A stretch of DNA of 64,000 nt from JAGLTN01 sp023135255 (lineage in GTDB: Bacteria > Planctomycetota > Phycisphaerae > Sedimentisphaerales > Anaerobacaceae), in NCBI GenBank assembly GCA_030639495.1, contig DAOWCP010000001.1, positions 15,016 to 79,015 on the forward strand, given 5' to 3'. The position numbers and the translations under genes were made by a program. Shown in pieces: positions 18,144 to 27,133 of the stretch; positions within the stretch are counted from its first letter, which is position 1; every line of letters starts with the position of its first letter. The notes below the pieces were generated by a model. That model was not told where the DNA came from and made no database searches. It saw only the letters and a program-made list of their open reading frames with translations.

Positions 18144-19058
18144 TCAGTGTCTTTTTTTAAATACCAAACCACCTAATCCAAGCAAAAGAATTGTTGCTGG
18201 TTCCGGCACTATCTCTAAAGTAGTCAAATCAAAATAATCTCCATATATCGAGACCCCTTCGAGTTTAATGTCATGGCTTCCTAAACCTAACGAGTCGAGC
18301 GTAATGTCTGATAAGAGAAGACTCTCACCTGCCCCAATATAGATATCATCAATATACCATTTCAGCTCATCAATATAAGGAGCATCAGAGGAGCCGCTGC
18401 CATCTAAGGCAATACTGTTTCCTAGCGAAGCCTCATATAAGCCGCCAGCATCTACTACGATATCGATATATGGTGTATACTCGAAGTCATCATAATTGAG
18501 CAACCCCCCAACTGAGAGGTTGTCAGTAGAAAGAAATTGAATACGTGCTATTGGCGCATCTGATACCCAACCATTCCATGCCCATATAGATTCCCCTGTG
18601 GTACTAACTGGCGCATTAATATTCTGCTCACCAAGAACGCTTCCATCAGCCCCGAAAAAACGAGCAACACCTCCAGGTTCTTTAAAAAGAGTAGTAAAGT
18701 AACCACCAAAGCCCATGGCCGGACTATTGAATATCAATTCAGGATCGCCACTACTTACGAAGAACTCATACATTCCACCATGTGGAGTACTTATGCACTG
18801 ACCGCCTATATCGTTAACAAACAATATACCTGTTGTGGTCCCCACAGTTGCATCCCAGGGAGCTCTCGAATTAATTGCCTGTATTTGTGCTTGACTACCA
18901 AATGCGGACATACTTTCCACCATTGACAAATCTCTCTCAAAGTCTTCAGAAAATACCCCTGTGAATGGATTAACTGAAGTGATTGTTGCCGCACTAATAA
19001 TGCACACATTCAACATCAAAATTACAAAGACAACACAATTTAGAATACTCTTTTTCAT
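18144..19058 (-). CDS. PEP-CTERM-anchored exported protein
   Basis: 304 residues from the ATG at 19058, preceded by GGGTAAGAGAG and followed by an MKKSILNC signal peptide. The C-terminus is a sorting signal, VPEPATILLLGLGGL, then FKKRH: PEP motif, membrane helix and basic end, processed by an exosortase. The middle is all-beta and resembles the carbohydrate-binding or adhesin-like exteriors of such proteins. Probably a cell-surface or matrix protein. A near-perfect minus-strand promoter lies 150 bases upstream, leaving a long untranslated leader. Exosortase itself is not in this window. Confidence 0.85.
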   Translation of the reverse strand: MKKSILNCVVFVILMLNVCIISAATITSVNPFTGVFSEDFERDLSMVESMSAFGSQAQIQAINSRAPWDATVGTTTGILFVNDIGGQCISTPHGGMYEFFVSSGDPELIFNSPAMGFGGYFTTLFKEPGGVARFFGADGSVLGEQNINAPVSTTGESIWAWNGWVSDAPIARIQFLSTDNLSVGGLLNYDDFEYTPYIDIVVDAGGLYEASLGNSIALDGSGSSDAPYIDELKWYIDDIYIGAGESLLLSDITLDSLGLGSHDIKLEGVSIYGDYFDLTTLEIVPEPATILLLGLGGLVFKKRH

Positions 19059-19207
19059 CTCTCTTACCCTTCCATCATAAAAAATAAAAAAAACCAGCAT
19101 CCATAGACAACCCGCCTACAAATCCTGGCTATAATTTCATCTGATAATCCTGCATTATCTCTATCTCTCTTCAAAAACTCATTCCTATTACACGATAAGC
19201 AGAGTTC

Positions 19208-19235
19208 ATTATACCATATTTAAAATGGATGTCAA
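19208..19235 (-). promoter_or_regulatory. Promoter of the PEP-CTERM gene
   Basis: On the minus strand: TTGACA, 16 bases, TATAAT, a perfect match to both vegetative hexamers. It predicts a leader of about 145 bases. Confidence 0.72.
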
Positions 19236-19242
19236 GTTATTA

Positions 19243-19280
19243 GACCCCCATATCCGACAATTTGCAATTATTTACCCCCA
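19243..19280. repeat. Direct repeat copy B flanking the PEP-CTERM gene
   Basis: Same orientation as the copy at 17933-17970, with a few substitutions (CATATCCGACAATTTGC against CATACCCGACAACTTGC). Confidence 0.6.
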
Positions 19281-19389
19281 AATAAATCACCCCACTATCA
19301 TTCCCGCCAAGGCACCGAATCTATTTTTAAATACCCTTCTACCACTTAAGCCAAACTAAAAATAATAATCACGGATAACTACCAATATA

Positions 19390-21099
19390 TCACCACCAAT
19401 TTATTTTGCTAACTTTTTCTAATAAGGGTATTGCAATTTCATTAAAACGGTTATAAGAATGATTAAACAATCCAGCTTTAATTGGAGGCCAGTTGTCTTT
19501 TTGAGCCTCTGCTTCTTCTAAGAGTTTGGCGTATAAGTTTTCTGTACTACGAGCACTTTTATATCCAAATCTGCCAAGAGGCCCTCGCTCTGAGTTTGTA
19601 ATATCAGCATATGCTAACATCAAAAACATCTCAAATCGGTCAAATAGCTTCTCATAGCTTTGACCCAAAAATAAGATTTCTTCTAACTGAGGTTGCAATA
19701 ATTTAAAGATGTACTCGCTACGAGGAACATAATTTTTTTCATGTCCTGGAAAAATTTTAAAAACATCAAGTATCTCTGCCATAGCATCAGATATAGGCAC
19801 TATGATATTTGGTTGACTATAACGGTCTATTTGACAATCTACAGGAGTATTCATTACTATTGACAGGTTTTCATATCGTTTTGCTGCTATTGCTGATATA
19901 CCGGCTACATACTCAAGCAGACATATTGGATACCATCTCATGTTTAGTAAAATAGTTTTTCCCGACTCAATTCCATTATTGTCAGTTAAACGTTTAAGTG
20001 TTTTTTCTAATAATGCTGCATGATTCACATCTCCCCAATATGCGAGTATGCAAAAGAATTGCATGAGTTTTTTTATGATATTTTCGTAAGCTTTAAATCT
20101 TTCAATAATTTGTTCATTTGGTAATGGATTGACGTGTAAAGGCATTTTTTCTTTAGAAGTAAGATTCAAAAACTTTCTTACCTCTTGCATTGCTATATCG
20201 TGAAGTATTATCTTCTTTGAAGGGTCTGTAACATATTCTTTGATTTTGGTTGGGAAAGCATCTTCTAAAGTAATATCTGTTTGTGTTGAAGAAACCTCAA
20301 TTAGTAAATCCTTATCCTCTTCTGATTCTGTTTCAAGTTCCTCAAGTGGGTTTTCTGTAAATATAAAATCTCCATCCCCTTCTATATATCCATAGTGAGG
20401 TGTTTGATGAGAGTGATCATCATTGCCGACTTTTTCATAAACATAGGACATAATTCCATTAGCAGTTATTACGCCATCATTTGCAGCAGCACCTCCTAAA
20501 CCTTGAAGAAGATGACCTGTAAATATAGAATGATCAGGTAAGGGTCCTCCAGCATCTGCTACGGTTTCATCTGCTTTCCCAGCGGTAATTACCTGCCTTG
20601 AAAATCTTTGGCACATATCTTTCAAAAATCTTTTACTACCTGTAGCAGGGGCTCGTGTAATTGCTAAACCACCATAACAAGCATCCATAATAAAAAGAAT
20701 ATGTTTAGCTTTTATGAGTTCTGCATTTCGTGTTAAATCATCCCACCGTATCAATGTAGAAGTTTCATTAGGTTTGGCATCAACTGGAAAAAGGAAGCCC
20801 ACTTCGCCACGATTACCTGAAATAGTATGTCCATGCCCTGCGAAAAAGACGAATAGTTTATCATCTGGATTAGTTTTGTTTTGTGTGAAACCATGAAAAG
20901 TCTGCATTATATTATCTTTGGTTGCTTGTTCATCTTTTAAAAGAACTATATCTTCCTTGGCAAAATTGAACTTGTTTTCTATAATATCTACTACTCCTTG
21001 TGCGTCATTACAAGCATGTTTTAAAGGACTAACATGTTCATATTTATCGATTCCGATTATTAATGCTTTACGATTTTCATATTTAGGTTGATAAATCAT
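19390..21099 (-). CDS. Caspase-like (peptidase C14) protein with uncharacterised C-terminal region
   Basis: 569 residues from the ATG at 21099; GGAG seven bases upstream supports this start over two upstream ATGs. The N-terminal ~260 residues form a caspase/metacaspase domain: ALIIGIDKY strand, catalytic His89 in FFAGHGH and Cys141 in MDACYGG. An acidic linker (LEELETESEEDKD) leads to about 300 residues of helical sequence I do not recognise. There is no signal peptide, so it acts in the cytoplasm. Bacterial caspase-like proteases often serve as death or defence effectors activated by a fused sensor; here that is inference. It appears monocistronic. Confidence 0.83.
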   Translation of the reverse strand: MIYQPKYENRKALIIGIDKYEHVSPLKHACNDAQGVVDIIENKFNFAKEDIVLLKDEQATKDNIMQTFHGFTQNKTNPDDKLFVFFAGHGHTISGNRGEVGFLFPVDAKPNETSTLIRWDDLTRNAELIKAKHILFIMDACYGGLAITRAPATGSKRFLKDMCQRFSRQVITAGKADETVADAGGPLPDHSIFTGHLLQGLGGAAANDGVITANGIMSYVYEKVGNDDHSHQTPHYGYIEGDGDFIFTENPLEELETESEEDKDLLIEVSSTQTDITLEDAFPTKIKEYVTDPSKKIILHDIAMQEVRKFLNLTSKEKMPLHVNPLPNEQIIERFKAYENIIKKLMQFFCILAYWGDVNHAALLEKTLKRLTDNNGIESGKTILLNMRWYPICLLEYVAGISAIAAKRYENLSIVMNTPVDCQIDRYSQPNIIVPISDAMAEILDVFKIFPGHEKNYVPRSEYIFKLLQPQLEEILFLGQSYEKLFDRFEMFLMLAYADITNSERGPLGRFGYKSARSTENLYAKLLEEAEAQKDNWPPIKAGLFNHSYNRFNEIAIPLLEKVSKINWW

Positions 21100-21232
21100 T
21101 TTAAACTCCATAAAAAACAATTCGTATGCGTCATTCAAGGTAATACACCAATTTCTAATCTCTGCTATTATACACAGAACCGATAAAACAGCAATAGCTT
21201 ATTTCTAAATTTATGTTTAATAAAACAGCCAT

Positions 21233-21247
21233 CCCGACAGAGTCGGG
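21233..21247 (-). terminator. Hairpin downstream of parB
   Basis: Six-base stem CCCGAC/GTCGGG with a three-base loop, 36 bases after the parB stop. The tract beyond it on the minus strand is only partly T-rich (ATGGCTGTTTTATT), so termination may be weak. Confidence 0.4.
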
Positions 21248-21282
21248 GTTTCTTAGTTTTGCATTTTTAGTTTTAAATTATA

Positions 21283-22281
21283 TTACACTTCCTCGATAGT
21301 GTTTAGGCCTAAGCGTTCGGTTATTCTTTCGAATTCTCTTAGTGAATAAAATTCGATTGTGATCTTGCCCCTTTGGCCGCTCTTGCGGGTATCTATCGCT
21401 ACGCGTGTGCCAAGCTGGCTGGAAAGTGTGTTTTCCAGGTCTAATATATGTGGAGCTTTCTGTCTGGGTTTTTGTTTCTGTTGGCCGGTCTCTGTTAAAT
21501 TTTGGCGAACAAGCTTTTCAACTTCGCGCACGCTAAGTCGCCCTGCCATCGCGCGATTAGCGAGTTTGCGTTTCAAGTCGTCATTGGGAAGTGCCAATAT
21601 CGCGCGTGCGTGCCCCATTGCCAGCGTCCCTTCAGTCAGCATTTGTTGTATCTCACCAGGCAGATCCAAAAGCCTTAAGTAGTTAGTGACAACCGAACGG
21701 TTCTCGCCAAGCCTCTGCCCTGCTTCTGCGTGAGTAAGAGAAAAAGTTTTTACATAATTTTGATACGCTTTCGCCCTTTCTATCGGGTTAAGGTTCGTGC
21801 GGTGAATATTTTCCACCAAAGCCAACTCAAGCATCTGCTCATCGGTCGCTTGTCTTACTATTGCGGGTATCTTTTCCAGCCCAGCTAATTGTGAAGCTCT
21901 GAACCGCCGCTCCCCTGCTATTAATTGGTACCCTTCCTCGAAAGGCCGAACAATAATAGGCTGAACAACACCGTTAGCCCTGATCGAGTCTGCCAGTTCC
22001 TCTAATTCATTTTCATTCCAGACTGTCCTGGGCTGATACGGATTCGCCACTATCAAATCAAGCGGCATCGCCCGCAATGATTCGCGTAACTCCTTATCCT
22101 CAGGGAACTTAGGTCTATTGTCGCCGGTCTTTGCATCTTTATTGGCTGCAGGTATCTCTACTACCGGGGCCGTGACTTGCTGCGGGATAGGCAGCTCAAT
22201 AGATTCAGAAGTTAAAGGACCCAAAAGAGACCGTAACCCCCTGCCGAGATGTTTGACTTTTTCTTTTTTCTTAGCTGTCAT
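21283..22281 (-). CDS. parB: Chromosome-partitioning protein ParB
   Basis: 332 residues; a parS-binding CTPase that loads condensin and works with ParA in chromosome segregation. Seen: DLIVANPYQPRT at the start of the ParB-N domain, the GERRFRAS arginine patch near residue 120, a helix-turn-helix region with LTHAEAGQRLGENRSVVTNYLRLL, and a C-terminal dimerisation domain. Ribosome site AAGGAGC. ParA, normally the upstream partner gene, is absent. Two parS-like sites lie in the non-coding stretch just upstream. Confidence 0.95.
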   Translation of the reverse strand: MTAKKKEKVKHLGRGLRSLLGPLTSESIELPIPQQVTAPVVEIPAANKDAKTGDNRPKFPEDKELRESLRAMPLDLIVANPYQPRTVWNENELEELADSIRANGVVQPIIVRPFEEGYQLIAGERRFRASQLAGLEKIPAIVRQATDEQMLELALVENIHRTNLNPIERAKAYQNYVKTFSLTHAEAGQRLGENRSVVTNYLRLLDLPGEIQQMLTEGTLAMGHARAILALPNDDLKRKLANRAMAGRLSVREVEKLVRQNLTETGQQKQKPRQKAPHILDLENTLSSQLGTRVAIDTRKSGQRGKITIEFYSLREFERITERLGLNTIEEV

Positions 22282-22438
22282 ATTTTTGCTCCTTCAATTA
22301 TTTCCTAAGCTGCTGCTGATCTTAGCCGGCAGTCATTGTCTGCTTATTCAGCTTTTAAATTTTCGATAAAATCACTTTATGTTTTATAATTTAAAATATT
22401 TATTTTTTCCAGTTTTAATTTTTTATTTTTTAAAAAAA

Positions 22439-22454
22439 TGTTCCACGTGAAACA
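22439..22454. promoter_or_regulatory. parS site
   Basis: TGTTCCACGTGAAACA, matching the bacterial parS consensus (TGTTNCACGTGAAACA) at every fixed position, about 160 bases upstream of parB. Confidence 0.85.
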
Positions 22455-22589
22455 TTGACGAAATTTTCATTGTAAGACAATTTGGTTTTTGGTTCAAAAA
22501 CGTTTCTTTTTTTCGTTATTTTTTGATCGCTGCTGGAGGTGTTTTTGGGTGGTTTCCGGAACCTGCGAGAGTTGTTCCCAATAGCTCAT

Positions 22590-22598
22590 TTATCCACA
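22590..22598 (+). promoter_or_regulatory. DnaA box
   Basis: TTATCCACA, the perfect consensus nonamer. It is isolated; one imperfect box lies 440 bases further on. Confidence 0.45.
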
Positions 22599-22760
22599 AA
22601 GTTGCCAAACACCCCTCAAAAAGGGCTGATTTAAGCGGTTTTACACCAAAAATCTGTTAGGAAGGGCAGTTATAAGCTATTCGGACAATCCATAGCGGAG
22701 GTTAAAAAACGTCTAAAAACAGGGTGAAATGGGAAATTAAAAAATGCGTTTTTTGAGGGA

Positions 22761-22776
22761 TGTTTCATGTGAAACA
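22761..22776. promoter_or_regulatory. parS-like site
   Basis: TGTTTCATGTGAAACA: the parS palindrome with one central C-to-T change, about 320 bases from the first site. Confidence 0.7.
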
Positions 22777-22839
22777 ATGTGAAAAGCAGAAAAGAATTGA
22801 AATTCATATTTTAAAAAAATCAAAAACAAAGCAGGGGGG

Positions 22840-22940
22840 TACCATTCATGGTAATAAATTTCCGCGAATAAATCCATAACTTCTTATCTTTGAGTTATTT
22901 ACCCGCGAATAAACGGGAAAATTTAATTGGGATCAGTATA
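22840..22940 (+). repeat. 100-base dispersed repeat, copy 1
   Basis: Head palindrome TACCATTCATGGTA, then TCCGCGAATAAATCC, AAGTT-type arms, CCCGCG and the tail GGGATCAGTATA. The left TATA end found in most other copies is missing, so this copy may be slightly truncated. Confidence 0.8.
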
Positions 22941-23145
22941 GTAAAGCAAGTCGATAAAAAAAAGAGTTTGTTTGGTGCTTTTAGCTGATTTGAAGAGACT
23001 TTGAGTAAAAAAAAGTAATGCAGGATCGATATGTGGATATAGAGGCGTGTTAGTGTCGCCTATGGGCTTATTGGAAAGTTAACGTAAGTGGTTTATTTAC
23101 AGCAGGTTAGGGCTATTGGTGTTGGGTTTTGATTTATTTGTTGTG

Positions 23146-23796
23146 CTACAAGGTAAGGAAATCTGCGAGGCAGTTCAAGACAGTGACGTTGCAGGTGAGG
23201 AGTTTTTCTTTTGGCTGGTGGCCGTCAGCTATCAGGATGCAGTCGGTGTTTATTGCGCGAGCGACTTGGAAATCGTGGGTGGTGTCGCCAATAAAGAGGG
23301 TTTTATCGGACTTGATGGTGGATTTTTCGAGGAATTGTTTGGCTGCGCCGACTTTGCCGTGGGCGTAATCGTCTGTCAGGCCTACGATGTGGGTGAAGTA
23401 GTTGGTTAGTTTGAAATGGGCGACAACTTCTTCGAGTCTGAATTGGTTGTAGGCGGAGAGGATCGATTGGGTGAAGTTTTTGGATTTGAAGTACTGCAGG
23501 GTTTTTGCTGCGTTTGGCTGGAGAGGGCAGCTGAATCGGTGGGTTTCGTATTGGTTTATGAATTCGGCGGCGATGTCGTCGAAGGATTCTTTTGAGAAGT
23601 CAAAGCCTACTTTTTTATAGTAATCTATTACAGGGAAGTCGAACTCGTCTTTATATTGCTGGGCGGTGACGGCGGGGAGGTTTCGGGCTTTTAGCATTGA
23701 GTTTAGTATTTCGACGCAGAGGCGGGTGTCTTTTACTAATGTGCCGTTCCAGTCCCAGATTATGTGGGTGTATTTTTTCAATATTGATTCTGCCAT
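23146..23796 (-). CDS. HAD-superfamily hydrolase (phosphoglycolate-phosphatase-like)
   Basis: 216 residues. Motif I is IIWDWNGTLV, with Asp nucleophile and second Asp replaced by Asn (DWNGT instead of DxDGT). Motif II is the ILSAYNQ region, and motif IV is FIGDTTHDFQVA. An alpha-helical cap lies between motifs I and II. The family hydrolyses small phosphate esters. The Asn at the general acid/base position is seen in some HAD members but could change activity. It stands alone on the minus strand. Confidence 0.85.
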   Translation of the reverse strand: MAESILKKYTHIIWDWNGTLVKDTRLCVEILNSMLKARNLPAVTAQQYKDEFDFPVIDYYKKVGFDFSKESFDDIAAEFINQYETHRFSCPLQPNAAKTLQYFKSKNFTQSILSAYNQFRLEEVVAHFKLTNYFTHIVGLTDDYAHGKVGAAKQFLEKSTIKSDKTLFIGDTTHDFQVARAINTDCILIADGHQPKEKLLTCNVTVLNCLADFLTL

Positions 23797-24167
23797 TTTC
23801 GGTTTCCGTTAGAGATAATCTGGTTATTATAGCAATGAAAATGGGCTTATGGAAGCTGGAAAGGGGGGAGTGGTTTTGAACGTTGCTGAAATTGGGGGAT
23901 TTTATTTCGTAATCGACCGTAGAAATTCCGATTCCGACGAGTTTTTTTGGGGACCCATTCTCATCGGAATTACTACTCGGTTTTTAGATTGTGTTTATTT
24001 TGGTTGGGGATATAATTACTTATGAATTGTGTTTTTTAGGAAGCTGGTGTTACAGGTGAGAGGTTTTTTCGATGTGTTTAAATGATGTTTCGGCAGATAA
24101 GGGTTTTTGAATGCGTGACGAAAACAAGGGAATAGTACGGATAAGCAAGGAATTCAGGAGAGTATAG
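23797..24167. other. Intergenic region with promoter-carrying repeat
   Basis: 371 bases between divergent genes. It holds copy 1 of the stem-loop/promoter repeat (23912-24020) and then about 145 bases of leader before the lipoprotein gene. Confidence 0.6.
23912..24020 (+). repeat. Stem-loop promoter repeat, copy 1
   Basis: Left arm AAATTCCGATTCCGACGAG, right arm CTCATCGGAATTACTACTCGG, then a conserved tail with TTGTGT (23989-23994), a 16-base spacer and TATAAT (24011-24016). The tail points at the lipoprotein gene beginning at 24168. Confidence 0.78.
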
Positions 24168-25259
24168 ATGCGAGATTTCAAAAAAGTTTTCTTAAGGGTG
24201 CTATTTTTTGTTGTGGTGGGGGCGATGGTTTTTTCTTTAGGAGGTTGCGGAGGAGCTTTTAAAAAATCTAAGCCTATGCCGAGTTATTGCCGAACTGAAT
24301 TGACGTTTTTATTGCCACAGCCTTATAGCCGAGTTTATGTTGAGATCGACAGGATCGAGGGAGTTGATTTGCCAGAGGGTGCGCTTGAAGACCTGGAAAT
24401 ATTTTTGAATAAATACTGTTTAAAACCCGATGGAATTGAACTTGTGCGTGATGATGTAATACCTGAATCTGAGTATAAAGGTCGGTCGGCTGGTATCGTT
24501 GCGAATTTATTTATCGATGGGCCTTCATGTCGTGTGGATGACGGCAAAACGGCTTATATGTATATTCTTGTTTATGATTCGAAGAAAATGGGACGGCAAA
24601 GGTGTCTGAAGGCTCATGTCAGTTTTCCATATTCATGTATGATCTATTATGATATTAATTCTTTTCGTTTATTGAAAAATCATATTGGCAGAAATGTATT
24701 GCTGCATGAAGCAAGCCATGTGCTTGGGTTGTGTAAGAATACTGAGCATGGCGATGGTGCTCACTGTTTTAAAAAGGGATGTCTGATATATCCGACAGTT
24801 AGTGCGAAATTTTTTAAGGTGTTGTTTGGTAAACCTGCGAAAAAGCTGGAATTGTGTGATGATTGCCAGAGAGATATTGCAATGCTACAGGCTGAGAATC
24901 GGGCTTGTAAGATGAGTTTTAATGGGCCTTTTCTGGTTCGGCAAGAAGATGGATACTGGATTGCGTGTTTGCCTGTTTGTGATTTGATTTCTATTTCAGG
25001 AGCTGACAGGTTCGATTGGCGTCAAATGCTGGCTAAAATGAAACAAACAGTAAAAAATAACGAGGATTTTTTGCGGGAAAATCCGAATGCAAAGTGTTGT
25101 GAATTTACGCTTAATGAGACAGGAGAATCGGCTGAGGAGAAAAAGAAGATGCTGCTAAAGCTTAAATGTATCAGTAAAGACCCAGCGCCAATTGTGGGCA
25201 AGTATGTTGAAGATGCGATCAGGGAATTGGAGGCAGAGCTAGTTGAGAAACCTCAATAA
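24168..25259 (+). CDS. Putative lipoprotein with HExxH metalloprotease-like motif
   Basis: 363 residues. Signal peptide ends in a lipobox (SLGGC, Cys27), so it is an envelope lipoprotein. Around residue 180, LLHEASHVLGL is a HExxH zinc-binding motif, with further His residues in TEHGDGAH that could supply the third ligand. Many cysteines (CDDCQRD, CLPVCD) suggest disulphides. It is reminiscent of metzincin-type proteases but the third ligand spacing is not canonical. AGGAGAG precedes the ATG. Transcription probably starts from the promoter repeat upstream. Confidence 0.65.
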   Translation: MRDFKKVFLRVLFFVVVGAMVFSLGGCGGAFKKSKPMPSYCRTELTFLLPQPYSRVYVEIDRIEGVDLPEGALEDLEIFLNKYCLKPDGIELVRDDVIPESEYKGRSAGIVANLFIDGPSCRVDDGKTAYMYILVYDSKKMGRQRCLKAHVSFPYSCMIYYDINSFRLLKNHIGRNVLLHEASHVLGLCKNTEHGDGAHCFKKGCLIYPTVSAKFFKVLFGKPAKKLELCDDCQRDIAMLQAENRACKMSFNGPFLVRQEDGYWIACLPVCDLISISGADRFDWRQMLAKMKQTVKNNEDFLRENPNAKCCEFTLNETGESAEEKKKMLLKLKCISKDPAPIVGKYVEDAIRELEAELVEKPQ

Positions 25260-25608
25260 TCATTGGTGGATAAATTGAATCTGGATAAAAGATTGAACCA
25301 TGAATTGACGTCATTTTTACGGAGGAAAAAAGAGATATTACGCGGCGGGTCGGCAATCTTCGATGGGTTTTTGTCTGGGTTGGTGGTTTTACCATGAACC
25401 CCGATGTGCATCGGGACCGAGGGGCGTGAAGAAAAGATAAGAGAAAATGGAATTGGGAGTAATTAATTTTGTATTTGGCTGTAGTAATTCCGACTCCGAC
25501 GAGCTTGTGCAATAGCCCATTCTCATCGGAATTACTACTCGGTTTTTAGATTGAGTTTATTTTGGTTGGGGATATAATTATTTTTCGGTTTGGTATTGGT
25601 AATGTTAT
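25260..25608. other. Intergenic region with promoter-carrying repeat
   Basis: 349 bases. It holds copy 2 of the stem-loop/promoter repeat (25479-25580), which ends about 30 bases before the MFS start codon. No other signal was recognised. Confidence 0.6.
25479..25580 (+). repeat. Stem-loop promoter repeat, copy 2
   Basis: GTAGTAATTCCGACTCCGACG pairs imperfectly with CTCATCGGAATTACTAC. The tail carries TTGAGT (25551-25556), 16 bases and TATAAT (25573-25578), directed at the sugar transporter gene. Confidence 0.8.
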
Positions 25609-27030
25609 ATGGAAAGTTCGGCGAGTATGGATGGCGGCGTTAAATATGATATGAAATATATCTGGGTTATTTCGCTGGTAGCGGCGATGGGAGGGTTGTT
25701 GTTTGGGTATGACTGGGTTGTTGTGGGTGGTGCGAAGGCGTTTTATGAGCCTTACTTTGGTTTGACGAGTCCGGCGATGCAGGGGTGGGGGGTGAGTTCT
25801 GCTTTGGTTGGTTGTCTGGCGGGGGCGATTGTTAGCGGGGTTTTGAGTGACAGGCTTGGACGTAAACGGCTTTTGATATCTGCGGGGTTATTGTTTACTG
25901 TTTCGGCGGTGGGGACGGGGCTTGCGCAGGATTTTTTGTGGTTTAATGTTTTTCGGATACTTGGCGGGGTTGGTATCGGGTTGGCGTCGAATTTGTCTCC
26001 TATGTATATTGCGGAGGTTTCGCCTGCGAAATTTCGAGGGCGGTTTGTTTCGGTGAATCAGCTTATGATCGTTATTGGTGTATTGCTCGCGCAGGTGGTT
26101 AACTGGCTGATATCTTTGTGTGATACGGGGTTGGTGGATAATGCTACAACGGAAATAATCCTTTCGAGCTGGAACGGGCAGTATGGTTGGCGATGGATGT
26201 TTGCGGCTGAGGCTGTGCCGGCGGGATTGTTTTTTGTGTTGATGTTCTTTGTGCCTGAGAGTCCGCGGTGGCTGATTAAGAATGGTCAAAGCGGCGAGGC
26301 GGAGAGGATATTCGGGAGGATCGGCGGGCAGGATTACGCTAAGGCGGAAGTTGCTGATATTGAGAATACGATTTCGAGTAAGGAAGTCGGGGCGGTTAAT
26401 TTCAGGGATCTTCTGGAACGGAAGATGTTTAAGGTTTTAATGATCGGTGTGATTCTGGCAGTTTATCAGCAGTGGTGCGGGATTAATGTAATCTTCTATT
26501 ACGCGAGCGATATTTTTAAATCGGCTGGCTATGATGTTAAGGGGGTTATGCTTAATATCGTTATCATGGGGGCTGTGAATCTTGTGTTTACGTTTATCGC
26601 GATCGGGACGGTTGATAAGTTCGGGCGGAAAATTCTGATGCTGCTTGGGTCGGCGGGGCTTGCGGTTAGCTATGGATTGGTTGGGTGGAGTTTTTATGCC
26701 GGCGTTGAAGGGGGCTGGGTTGTGTTTTTGACTGTGCTTGCGATTGCGTTTTACTCATTTTCGCTGGCGCCGGTGATGTGGGTATTGCTGTCGGAGATAT
26801 TTCCGAATCGTATTCGCGGGGCAGCGATGTCGATATCGGTTTCGGCTTTGTGGATCGGGTGTTTTACGCTAAGCTATTTTTTCCCGATACTTAATAATAC
26901 TTTCGGGTCGGCTAATACGTTCTGGCTTTATGGGTTGATATGTGTTGCAGGCTTTTTGTTTATTCTTTTTGTGCTGCCTGAGACGAAAGGCAAGAGCCTG
27001 GAGCAGATCGAACGTGAACTGGTTGATTGA
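25609..27030 (+). CDS. MFS sugar:proton symporter (sugar porter family)
   Basis: 473 residues, 12 predicted membrane helices; an inner-membrane hexose or pentose importer. Sugar-porter signatures are clear: GVLSDRLGRKR after helix 2, PESPRWLIKNGQ after helix 6, QQWCGINVIFYYA in helix 7, DKFGRK after helix 8, and PETKGKSLEQIE at the C-terminus. Substrate cannot be assigned (XylE/GalP-like overall). The promoter repeat immediately upstream probably drives it, leaving a leader of about 25 bases. Confidence 0.93.
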   Translation: MESSASMDGGVKYDMKYIWVISLVAAMGGLLFGYDWVVVGGAKAFYEPYFGLTSPAMQGWGVSSALVGCLAGAIVSGVLSDRLGRKRLLISAGLLFTVSAVGTGLAQDFLWFNVFRILGGVGIGLASNLSPMYIAEVSPAKFRGRFVSVNQLMIVIGVLLAQVVNWLISLCDTGLVDNATTEIILSSWNGQYGWRWMFAAEAVPAGLFFVLMFFVPESPRWLIKNGQSGEAERIFGRIGGQDYAKAEVADIENTISSKEVGAVNFRDLLERKMFKVLMIGVILAVYQQWCGINVIFYYASDIFKSAGYDVKGVMLNIVIMGAVNLVFTFIAIGTVDKFGRKILMLLGSAGLAVSYGLVGWSFYAGVEGGWVVFLTVLAIAFYSFSLAPVMWVLLSEIFPNRIRGAAMSISVSALWIGCFTLSYFFPILNNTFGSANTFWLYGLICVAGFLFILFVLPETKGKSLEQIERELVD

Positions 27031-27133
27031 TTTGGGCGGGCGGTTCATTGTGTTTTGATAAGAGTTTAAAGCGGAGAATAAAGTAAAAAGCAGAATAGCA
27101 AAAAATGGTAATTGCTGAAATAGTGAGGTGTAA

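Larger units (their letters stand above)
19059..19389. other. Intergenic region between PEP-CTERM and caspase-like genes
   Basis: 331 bases. It holds the promoter and leader of the PEP-CTERM gene and direct repeat copy B (19243-19280). Nothing else was recognised. Confidence 0.5.
22282..23145. other. Large non-coding region with parS sites and a DnaA box
   Basis: 864 bases without a gene. It contains a very AT-rich segment (about 22350-22440), two parS-like palindromes, one perfect DnaA box (TTATCCACA, 22590-22598), one near-match (TGTGGATAT, 23032-23040), and one copy of the 100-base dispersed repeat (22840-22940). This resembles a centromere or origin-proximal region. Confidence 0.55.

Noticed and set aside
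22282..23145. Confident oriC call
   Set aside because: Only one perfect DnaA box, no dnaA or dnaN nearby, and base skew judged by eye only.
23116..23409. Plus-strand 97-residue frame
   Set aside because: Antisense to the HAD hydrolase, whose motifs are clear on the minus strand.
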